Assembly (NCBI GenBank): GCA_045837725.1
Contig: JBEWZL010000237.1
Location: forward strand, 121,750-185,749
Direction: 5' to 3'
From: Vermamoeba vermiformis
Lineage: Eukaryota > Tubulinea > Echinamoebida
Length of the DNA: 64,000 bases
Shown here: positions 55,501 to 64,000 of the stretch, one piece after another
Position numbering within the stretch: the first letter of the stretch is position 1
How the letters are laid out: every line of letters begins with the position of its first letter
Program-made: the position numbers and the translations under genes
The notes under the pieces: generated by a model
What the model saw: only the letters and a program-made list of their open reading frames with translations
Databases searched by the model: none
Told to the model about the DNA's origin: nothing

Positions 55501-57126
55501 TACTGCGCAAGTAGTACCACCGCAATCCACATCTGTTTCGTCTTGGTTTTTAATGCTATCTGAGCAAGTAGCAGTGACTAAAGGATTGAGTAAGTACAGC
55601 ATATATTTTCATATGAGCAGATGCTTACGGCACACTCCGCCGGAGCAAGACAAGGATGAGCAATCGGATGCGCTCTTGCACTGCTTGCCAACGGCGCACT
55701 TGTAAGAACCTCGGCAATTATCACCACCGCAGTCAACGTCAGTTTCTCCGAAGTTCTTAATACCATCAGCGCACGCGGTGACTAAAAATAGAAACCGTTA
55801 ACTAATTTACCAAAAAAGGTAACAGAATCTTTTTTATCTTCCCATGGCAATCCGGCAAGATCTAAAGCTACGTAATCTTACGTACCACAAACATTATTAA
55901 CGCAGGTGTTCTCAAGGCAGTCCAGTGAGTTAACGCAAGTCTTGCCATTTTGGCACTTTTCACAAGTATTGCCGCCGCAATCCACATCCGATTCACCAAT
56001 CGAAGTAGTCTTCGAACCATCCGCGCAAAGTGCATGAGGGGCCATAGACACTCCAAAAAATTCTCCGCCGTTGGCTACAACGCTAAGCATAGTAAGATCG
56101 GAGTATTTAACCACAAAGTTTGGAGTTGCAATGTATAATATGACATTGCCACTGCTATCCACCTCTCCTGTAATAGCATTGGCAGCATTTACTGAAGTTG
56201 TGCCTTGCGCATTCCAAGTAGTGCCGTCGTAAGTATATTTACGTAGCACACCGCTAGAGGATGCATCGACCAAATAGAGCAAGTCATAACCCTTAACTGT
56301 GGTGCTAACATCAAACATGACAAAATCTCGGAAAGAAGTACCGCTACCACTGATCAGAGCCGTCAATGGTCCAGATGTAGGCAAGCCAGATCCAGGAGTT
56401 CCGACTAGGAAGAAATTTACGTCGTCGTGCATATAAAGGTTGTTACCAAATACGCGCAATGTGCGTGCGTACTGGCCGAGAATGGGATTTGAAGCCATCT
56501 TATACTGATTGTTTCCATTTACATCGGCCGTTAAAATGTCCGTGTGACCTGAAGTGTACATCCGCTCTTTAGTTAGGACGGCAGAAAGGATAAATGTGAG
56601 AATCTCGCCTCCCCAAGCATGTTGAAGCACCACAGAGCCGCTTTCACCGAAAAACGTTGAAACTCGCTGCGGATTTGGTGGATATTGAGCAACCGGGTCA
56701 GAAGCACCAACAGCAATATCGATACAACCAATTCCAACAACTGTTCGATTCGGGGATATAGAAAGCTTTCCTTCCACGGTGTAGCCAGAGACTACACATC
56801 GATAACCGTAAGGAGTTGTGGAACTATCCAAGCGATTAATTTAATATTAAGAAAATATTATATTTATCATGTGCTTACGTCGGCAGAGCCACTACTTGCA
56901 CTGTTGTCCCGCTGGGTGTATATTCAATAATGTTTACTGCCTTGCCGCTATACACACCTGAAATACAATCAGAATTGCCGATTCAACTTTGTTCCATAAA
57001 TAATTGATATTTACCGTTAGAAGCGGTATGTTGAGACACCGCAATATTTCCCTGTGTAAATGCAGCGCCGTTGCAAAGTGCTACACTGAGCGCGAACAGC
57101 ACCAACAACCGAAGAGAGTACTTCAT
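52600..57126 (-). CDS. giant GPI-type surface protein with 12 Cys-rich repeats, one per exon
   Basis: About 18 exons, roughly 1,190 residues. Exon 1 (57126-57015) holds a signal peptide (LRLLVLFALSVALCNG). Exon 3 (56823-55886) encodes a beta-rich region of about 280 residues, perhaps a propeller, ending in the first repeat. Eleven more repeats follow, each in its own exon of about 150 bases, near 55700, 55500, 55320, 55120, 54930, 54720, 54520, 54320, 54120, 53920 and 53720. Consensus: C.D..KNQ.ETDVDCGG..C..C...K.C....DC.S..C....CG. The last exons (53587-53301, 53253-53160, 53114-52821, 52766-52600) give a Thr/Ser-rich stalk and a hydrophobic GPI signal. Introns between repeats are all phase 1. 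Similar ETDVDCGG repeats are known in myxobacterial and protist surface proteins. Adhesion is the likely role. Confidence 0.8.
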
Positions 57127-57355
57127 CAGTGTTCCTCAGTCTTGGTAGTCGAAATTATTGCTTAAACTATAGCAATTTACTTGAACGGGTAAAGCTTGAA
57201 AATCAGTTATTTTTTTATTTTGGCTTGGGAGAGATCCCACGCCCAACTGCTAAATACGGCAAAATTCAAATTTAGCTGATTACGTTTTGCCGACATAAAT
57301 AGAACTGTAAATTATTGTTTGCTCATTTCTTATTATTTTTCTTAACATAGAGAAC
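57127..57355. promoter_or_regulatory. divergent promoter shared by two surface-protein genes
   Basis: 229 bases between the starts of the Cys-repeat gene (minus) and the EGF gene (plus). AT-rich, without a clear TATA box. Confidence 0.45.
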
Positions 57356-58775
57356 ATGTTCCAAGCTAAGTTATTTGTATTGCTTTTATTCGTCGCTTCG
57401 GTCTGGACGGATTGCGTCTTGCAACCAGGCACGTCGGTTTACCCGACCACTATTACGAACCCAACAGGAACCATTACCTTCGATGATCTTGGTCTTTCAG
57501 GCTCGCTTGGATGGGTTTACACAAGCTCTCCTCTAACTGTATACAATGCCAACGGTATTACCGCGGTAGTTACTTCTCCCTCCGGTTCCATTACCACATC
57601 GGCGACTGGATTTACAAATACCGATGTACAATGGGTTGGCGGCGCGAATGCTTGGTCAACAAACGATGGCAACGTTGGTTACTATGCCCAATATAACGTC
57701 AAAATTACGTTTACCCCGCCAGTCTATAGTGTTTCTATGCGATTGGCTGGTTCACCTAGTACTTCTAGTCTTATTATTTACGACTCCGATGGCAACGAGA
57801 TCAGCTGCCTCCAAGAATATGGAATACCAAGTGTTAAGAACGGTTACACAACTCAAGGCTTTGCTGTCGGTAACCCCTATTGCAGCACTTCTTTTGAATG
57901 GATATTTGGTGGCAGACCAGATTCAGTTTGGTAAAGATTGAAAATTCTATCAACTTGTCTAATCCGTTCTTCAGCAAAACGCTTATGCACGGCAAATTCA
58001 TGCGATCCGAATGCCGATTGCATAAACAACTCAGCCAACACGGGAGTCTTATGTTCTTGCAAAAGTGGATACGAAGGAGACGGCACAACTTGCACTGGTA
58101 ATGAGCCTATTTTTGAGAGTAATATATTTCTAATTACGCTTACGTTAGACACTAACGAGTGCAATGTTCCAACTAGTCCGTGCCCTCCTCACTCCACGTG
58201 TTACAATTTGCCAGGAACTTATAACTGCACCTGCGACAGCGGTTACGAACAGAATGGCACGGACTGCATCGGTGAGTGGCGTATTGTTGCTGCGTATATG
58301 TATTAATAATACACCGTAGATATTGATGAGTGCCCGACTGTTACATGCGGAGCTAACGCTGCTTGTGAAAACTTACCGGGTTCGTTCCAATGCGTGTGCA
58401 ACAGTGGCTACGAAGGAGACGGTTACAATTGTACCGGTATGTAATAGTAATTTGGGCCAGCAAGTATAGTTCTAGAGTTCTAACATCTTCGCAGACATTG
58501 ACGAGTGCAAGCAAAACCCGTGCGATCCAAACGCGCTATGTACCAACGTACCAGGTTCGTTCAATTGCACTTGCAATGAGGGCTACACCGGTGATGGCCT
58601 CTCTTGTGTGGGTCCGCCAGTGGCTACACCCGTTGCAGCTCCGGAATCTGTGCCTGTCGTAGCCGCGCCCGTGAAGCAACCTGTCGCTGCACCTATTTCC
58701 AAGGTCAGCAGTGCGTCATTTGGTCGTGCAGCTTTGACTGTCGTTTTGGGTCTTGCTGCAGTGATTATTTTGTAG
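57356..58775 (+). CDS. EGF-repeat surface protein, GPI-type
   Basis: Exons 57356-57908, 57975-58097, 58149-58271, 58320-58436 and 58495-58775 give 398 residues. A signal peptide ([15 protein letters not shown]) precedes a beta-sandwich-like region of about 165 residues with TITFDDLG and [21 protein letters not shown]. Four EGF domains follow, three of them calcium-binding by their D(I/T)(D/N)EC start and the CxN...PGS(F/Y) pattern. Each EGF exon is bounded by phase-1 introns. The tail is Pro/Val/Ala-rich and ends in a hydrophobic stretch ([17 protein letters not shown]), probably a GPI signal. The first intron needs the weak donor GTGGCA. Without it the frame would stop at 57934 and the gene would be a 192-residue secreted protein. 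Confidence 0.75.
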
Positions 58776-59070
58776 TGTCAGAGTATTTTAATTTTGTATT
58801 GACAAGAGAGGAATTACCGATCTTCTTCCAGTATTAAAATTCAAATAATTAAAGAATAATTTCTACCGATAGTACGTGCGAACACTCAATTTTATTGGCT
58901 GAAATAAAATAAAAATAAATATTTCAAATTAAACATTGTAAATGTCGATCTGATAAGAATTGAAAGGACTTACTAGGGGCGAGGAACTATGCCAAACAGC
59001 GAGATAATATTGTAGTGTGGTAACGTAAAACGGCGTGTCTCTGGTTGTTTGTCGAGTTAATCAATAAAAA

Positions 59071-60791
59071 ATGGAGAGAGCAACAGATGACAATCCAGAA
59101 GAGCTCAAACAGCAAGCCAAAGAGTTGTATAATAAAGGCATAGCGCTGTTAGATGACTTGGATAAGAACCACGTCAAATATAGCAAAGTTGAAGGGATAG
59201 AGAAGTTTCGGCGGCGCGTGCAAGCAGAATTGATTTTTTAAATAATGTAAGCAGGTTCACCATGGATAATTAGACGCAGAATACAATTATTTAAGCAGCT
59301 AAATTAATTTAAAAATGTTGGTGAATTATTTCAATTTCTCGCAAATTTCTCTAATTTCAATCTCCCTTCTCCTCGATTATATTGCTGAATTTAGATCAAT
59401 AATAATACTCTTTAAATATCGTCAATACTTGACAGACGCGCTAACGACCTCATTTTCAGCTGATTACGAATCCAGCCGTGGCAATTAAAAAAACTCATGT
59501 AAATTGTACAAATTTGTATCATTATAGGTGCGTGCAATGTTTATTCTAATAATTTTATCTCATTTTTTCTTAGCGCTGTGTACGAGACATTTTCAACGGA
59601 GAAAAACGTCGTGGCAGTTTTTAAAGTATTTGATTACCATAATAAGGTACCTTCCTTATCGTGCCAATATTGAATAGAGCATGAGTTAATTTGTCGCAGA
59701 ATAAAATCAAGAAAGTTGAAGTTGACGTCGTGTCACACAACGGCTGCTGTTGGATCAAAGTGAAGGCCATGAAAGCGAGCTCAGTGCACAGCATTTCAAT
59801 CGGAGACAGTTCTTACGGCGAGAAAAGTATTAACGACTTTGTTGAAGAGTTGATAGTAAGTGTGACTCGATGCTATTGAATTATAGTACTATGAGCACGT
59901 ATTTATAACGTTCCAAGGGCTGTGCCAAACAACATGAAGTGCATTACAACGTGCCTGTTGTGGTCGTCAAGTTCAGCAAAGGCATCACTGAAGATGTCGC
60001 TGAAGAATTGCACGAGCTCGGAGCGATTGTCCACGGACCACTTTATGACGAGGAAAATCAGCCGGTGACTCGACCAGACCTCGTACACCCACATTTAATA
60101 GCACAGCTCGAGGCCATGGAAACAATCGAGTACCCGCGCCTCGTCAATTTAGACGTCACAGCGTTAATCAACATCAGCAGTGACGTCACAAACGGCGGTG
60201 CGTTCGTCGAATTTGACGATGAGATTTTGAATATGCAAGCACGAGAAGAACAAATAGAGCAGTCAGTACCCAAGTTAATGAAGTTTTTGGAAGGTCGAGA
60301 TGTGTTTATTACTAAGACAGCTCATGAAAAGTTTATTGGACTGTTGGAGCTCGTTGGAGGTTAGTTACGCGTCAAGTAGCAATAATTCTAATTACTAATG
60401 ATGTCGTTGAAGGCGAGAAAGAGATTAAGCGCGGCAAGGAGTTTTTACAGCGCTTGAGAATTGTTGACGATGACCCCTCTGAACGCGTGATGAAATTGAA
60501 GAATGGTGCCAAGATACAAGATCAGCACAAGAAGATATTTGGCACGGGCGACAAGCTCAAGGCAATCACAGTGTAAGTGATGAATAGAAGTCGATTAGAA
60601 CGAGTACTAACACTTTCAAAAGTACTGGCAATCGATCGTTTGTCGCGGCAGCAGAGCACGCAGGAGTTAGTCTGAGTATTTTTTATCAACCGGCACGGGC
60701 CCTGACGGAGCAGAAAGCAATGCAAAAACAACAAATAGCAAACAATAGTAATACACCAGTTGATGGCAGTACAAGCTCAAACACTGGTTAA
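59071..60791 (+). CDS. C7orf25/UPF0415 family protein
   Basis: Seven exons; exons 2-7 are 59460-59527, 59574-59646, 59700-59855, 59918-60359, 60413-60572 and 60623-60791. Total about 404-414 residues, as in human C7orf25 (421). Matching motifs are NPAVAIKKTHVNCTNLYH, KKVEVDVVSHNGCCWIKVKA, SYGEKSIND, YPRLVNLDVTALINISS, IFGTGDKLKAITVTGN and FYQPARALTEQK. The family (DUF1308) has no firm function; the C-terminal half resembles a PIN-like nuclease fold. Exon 1 starts at 59071. The family pattern predicts it should run through QAELIFL to a donor at 59247, but a run of six T at 59234-59239 puts it out of frame; a donor at 59218 is the alternative. Confidence 0.82.
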
Positions 60792-61089
60792 TAAAAAACT
60801 CTGGCACTACATGGGACATGTCCCATTTGATAAGTACACACAATGTTTCATCGGGTGTCAAATCTTGTCAGCCCACTTTTTAATAACGAGTTGCGCATTT
60901 CTTGGCCAATAACTTAGTTGCAACCATACAAGCACGAGTAATGGCTTACAAGGTACGGAGCAGTACACGTCTAATAATTTGACGGGAAGAACAAAATTGC
61001 CGATGAAAATGTCAGTAAAAAATCGTTTTATTGCTCTAATATTACGGTATCATACTAGTATTAATTAGTAATATTAATAGGTGCACAAT

Positions 61090-62202
61090 ATGAATTATTT
61101 CGCCTTGCTAATATTCGTAATCGTAATTTTCGGTTGCAACGCTCAAGAACTCGGCTCTACGATAAGTTTCCGAGGAGACTGGGAAAATGGTATCACTGGT
61201 GTTGGTAATTGGGCCGGTAAAGAGTGTGCGCGTCCGAATGCCTCGTGCCAGCTGATCACAGAGCCGGTGCGACAAGGCAAATACGCAGCTCGATTCGAAG
61301 TGACCGAGAATGATTATATTGGCGTTGGCGAGCGTGCTGAAGTAAATAGCATTATCAATGCTACCGGTGCAATAGATCATGCTGAAAACATACCTGGTAA
61401 ATTACGCAACAATTTATTAGATCTCGGATGCTGACCTTCTGTATCTTAGGAACTGTATTCTTCTATGCATTTAGTGCTTACTTGCCTTCTCCATATGTAA
61501 CTGGCACTATTTGGACGATTTTGTTGCAAATGCACGGACCAAACTTGTGGCCCTACCTCAGCACATCCCCTTCTTTTGCAGTGAGCGCCCAAAATGAGTA
61601 TGCGATTCACGTCAATGGAGGAGTTAAGAACGGCACAACAAAAAACCGGAATACTGAGTATCAGTTCTCGGACGCAGAAATCATTCCTGACTCGTGGGAG
61701 GACTTTGTGTTCGAGATCAAGTGGGACATTGAAAACAAAGCGTACATCAATGGCTGGCGCAGACGATGGGGCCAAGGCCAGAAAGAATTCACGCAAGTGC
61801 TACGCGTGACCAACGAATCCACACTGATGTACGACTCGAACTTGGTGGTCAATGGTAGGACTTGCACGTGACGTTCATGCAACTCGATCACTCATTGCCT
61901 AATTAGGAAATATTACCGGAACTGTGAGTGATTGGCACTACTGGAAGCACGGCGTCTACCGCGGCTTTCCGCACCTGACTCCAAATGCAACCGTGGCCAT
62001 TCTCGACGGCTTCACACGTGCGCTGACATTCGCGGACGCAGCGTACGGTGCTTTTGGCGACGTGCCTGTTGCGCCGAGTGCTGGGCCTGGTCAGTCCAAT
62101 CAGCCTGGAGTCAAAACACCGAGCACTGTGACATCAGACACTGCTAGTTTGGTTGTTAATGTCGTTGTTAGTGTAATTGTGTTATTAACTGCTTTGTGGT
62201 GA
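61090..62202 (+). CDS. polysaccharide-lyase-like, GPI-type secreted protein
   Basis: Exons 61090-61396, 61450-61854 and 61907-62202 give 335 residues. A signal peptide (MNYFALLIFVIVIFGCNAQ) is followed by a beta-jelly-roll with the pattern GDWENGI..GVGNW, QGKYAARFEVTENDYIGVGERAEV, FFYAFSAYLP, ILLQMHGPNLWPYLSTSPSF and GVYRG, all in the order of heparin-lyase-I-like polysaccharide lyases (PF14099 type). The GERAEV and QMHG positions would carry substrate and catalytic residues in that family. The C-terminus (SDTASLVVNVVVSVIVLLTALW) is a GPI-attachment-type signal. It probably degrades bacterial or algal polysaccharide at the cell surface; activity is inferred. The second intron ends GCCTAATTAG, a CC(A/T)6GG site. 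Confidence 0.72.
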
Positions 62203-62304
62203 ATAAAGTGAATTGACCAGAATAGAAATTTCGCGCGTGACAGACGATCAGCCCCGGACCACAGTTTAATTTAATTTTAATTACTCATCATTTCACCACA
62301 ACTA

Positions 62305-63376
62305 TGTCTGATAAGTGGGTGTCTATTGTCGGCTTTGCTTCGTTGCTGTCAGGTACTGAGCCAAAAGATCTGTTGATCCGGATTGCGGGGGAATGATTGG
62401 CAATTATTTAAAATAATAGAACATCTTACATATTTTTATCAAATGCAATTCCTTTTATCGCATGTAACTTGTATAAAACAAAGTATTTTTTAATTTACTT
62501 ATAAATTATTTTGCTTTATTAGGAGCGCATTCAATATCAAGTGTTTTACAATATATTATTTTTGATGCTAATAGTATTTTGTATTTAGAAAAATCAGCAC
62601 GAGCTAGCTTTCCGGATCTGCAAAACTTTCGCAAAGGCATTGTAAAGGGCTACAGACGTATATTTGCGCACTCAGCACCTATATTCTTCGAGCGCAAGAT
62701 TGCTCGTATCGAAACTAAGGTTTGAATATAATTGACAACTGCATTAATTTTGAGGCAACGATTGACATCCACTCGTTTTATGTTCAACAGGAGTATTCCA
62801 GCTGTTCAGCGGAAGAATCAGCTAACAATGACCTGATAGTATCAGTATTCGAAATACCCGAGTCATTCATGCCAATATTCTATGAGCGCGAGCACGAATT
62901 CCGTTACGCGAACGTACAGCCACTCAACCTCGATGGATCTTCCATGGGAGTAACGGTATGTGGACTAATATAGGTATTTATATCAAATAGCTCATTTATC
63001 TATGGTTAGGCTATTATGTGCGTTAAATTTACAGACGAAGAATATAGACGAGAACGGATCAAGTCAGAAGAAGATTGGCATCAGAGGTAACCGCTAATCA
63101 GATAGCTATATATATTGTCTTATTAAGATAATTATAATTAGATACGGCCGTTGGGGAGTGGAGAAGATCTGGGACGACACATTGCTGCCGTGCCGCGTGT
63201 ATTTAAGGCACTGCATATTAGCCTCAATTAGATTCGGTGAAGATGCGCATAATAATTTTATGGATCATTCATATCTAGCCGATAGAACTACAACGATCAG
63301 ACAATATATTACGACACATCCGGAAATTATGAATGAATTGCCTCCTGAACATTTACAAGAGCGATATAATGGATAA
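62305..63376 (+). CDS. conserved protein of unknown function, perhaps gamma-glutamylcyclotransferase-like
   Basis: Exons 62305-62353, 62598-62719, 62791-62955, 63010-63086 and 63142-63376 give 215 residues. Highly conserved-looking segments are VSIVGFASLLS, YRRIFAHSAPIFFERKIA, FYEREHEFRYANVQP, YGRWGVEKIWDDTLLPCRVYLRHCILA and HNNFMDHSYLADRTTTI. The start VGFASLL, and the Arg-rich second strand, resemble the opening of gamma-glutamylcyclotransferase-fold proteins, and I believe similar uncharacterised proteins occur in plants and algae. No signal peptide or membrane helix. The exon 4 acceptor (63009) was chosen because it alone keeps the frame. Confidence 0.72.
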
Positions 63377-63425
63377 TAATTAATGACCCATTGTAGCTTC
63401 AATTAAAATTACAGCAATTTATCAC

Positions 63426-63816
63426 ATGCAATCGATCACCGACGCCGCTATTTCATCGGCCACGACTTTGAATTCAGTGTCGAACACGAGGTCCTTTGTG
63501 TACGTTATTTTAATTATTACTCTTGCTTTATCTAATTATTCTTATAGATCAATCTTCTGGGATTTGTGCCCGAAATCGATTAGGCCTCCTGTAATCGGCA
63601 CCAGATAATTGGAAGGGCGTCGTCAATGTCCGTCAAAATTGGTCAAAATTCTGTCCCGTACGAAGTTCCAAGAATTTGAACAGTCTTTTTCATTCGCTCA
63701 AAAGATGCAAGACAACATCGGCGTTAATAACTGGCCTGAAGAAGTCCTGTTTTCATTTTTCAAGAACTTGGATCGGAATATTGCTTATCTCTCGTTCTCT
63801 CACGAGGTTTGGGGGT
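63426..63816 (+). CDS. unresolved gene start, F-box-like segment
   Basis: An ATG at 63426 opens a frame (MQSITDAAISSATTL) that seems to run into a donor near 63498. A downstream segment encodes MQDNIGVNNWPEEVLFSFFKNLDRN and IAYLSFSHEVWG, which has the look of an F-box (WPeEvL..ff..Ld....). I could not join these in one frame with confidence; the exon boundaries between 63498 and 63704 are uncertain. The segment ends with a stop at 63814-63816, so the product would be short unless spliced onward. Confidence 0.35.
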
Positions 63817-63819
63817 AAA

Positions 63820-63892
63820 TACGGGTGGTTTATTTAGCCTCAGCGTCACTGGGTGTTGTGCCAGCACACCCGAGTGACGCTACAGACCCGTA
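63820..63892. other. strong nested hairpin
   Basis: An outer stem TACGGGT (63820-63826) pairs with ACCCGTA (63886-63892). An inner stem GCGTCACTGGGTGT (63843-63856) pairs with ACACCCGAGTGACGC (63866-63880) with one mismatch or bulge, around a 9-base loop. This is the clearest RNA-like or DNA-cruciform structure in the window. It could be a 3' UTR element, a small structured RNA or the end of a mobile element. Confidence 0.5.
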
Positions 63893-64000
63893 TACAAGAA
63901 TTAAAATTATTGTACAAGTTATGCGTAAAAATAAAAATCGAAAAATTTAAAAAAGAAAAAATATACGTTACAATGCGAATCTAGCAGCGAGTTGTGGTGC

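Noticed and set aside
1-64000. CRISPR arrays, insertion sequences, rRNA and operon promoters
   Set aside because: None seen. Gene structure is eukaryotic throughout, and the only regular arrays are exon-encoded protein repeats.

Overview
This is a gene-dense nuclear segment of a free-living unicellular eukaryote, most likely an amoebozoan. Nearly every gene is split by short GT-AG introns, mostly 40-110 bases, often with a CTAAC or CTGAC branch-like sequence close to the acceptor. The code is standard and intergenic gaps are usually under 500 bases. The best taxonomic pointer is a cortexillin-like gene (two calponin-homology domains plus a coiled coil), a type of actin bundler known from amoebozoans. 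The exon models below were spliced by eye; phases were checked to close where exon ends are given.

Layout. 0-7.3 kb: 3' end of a TAF4-like gene, a Ser/Thr kinase, a small nuclear-type protein, an endosulfine, then a minus-strand block LIAS - small ORF - LIPT2 - TRMT61A that places the two lipoate-synthesis enzymes almost side by side. 7.3-9.2 kb: a gene-empty stretch unlike its surroundings. 9.2-28.5 kb: housekeeping genes (LSM7, RAD6-type E2, PP1 inhibitor-2, an SMCR8-like DENN protein, a RhoGAP, U2AF1, MCCC1, a COMMD protein, URM1, VARS, PIGZ). 28.9-46.8 kb: cortexillin, a Ser-rich coiled-coil protein, an F-box/LRR protein, an AT-hook-like nuclear protein, a CMC1-like protein, a 974-residue helical-repeat protein, a secreted GPI-type protein, an RDM1-like protein and RBM22. 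47.5-64 kb: an ankyrin protein and a zinc alcohol dehydrogenase lie among surface genes: a receptor-like protein with an RS-like tail, a giant protein with 12 exon-encoded Cys-rich repeats head-to-head with an EGF protein, and a GPI-type polysaccharide-lyase-like protein. A C7orf25 homologue, another conserved orphan and an unresolved F-box-like fragment finish the window.

The most unusual property is not one gene. The palindrome CACGTG occurs about 110 times by hand count, against about 16 expected, and about 95 of these lie in the first 28 kb. Sites with the exact form of MADS-box targets, CC(A/T)6GG and CTA(A/T)4TAG, are also in excess. All three occur in introns and inside coding exons, and several introns of unrelated genes share stretches of 15-20 identical bases built around them.
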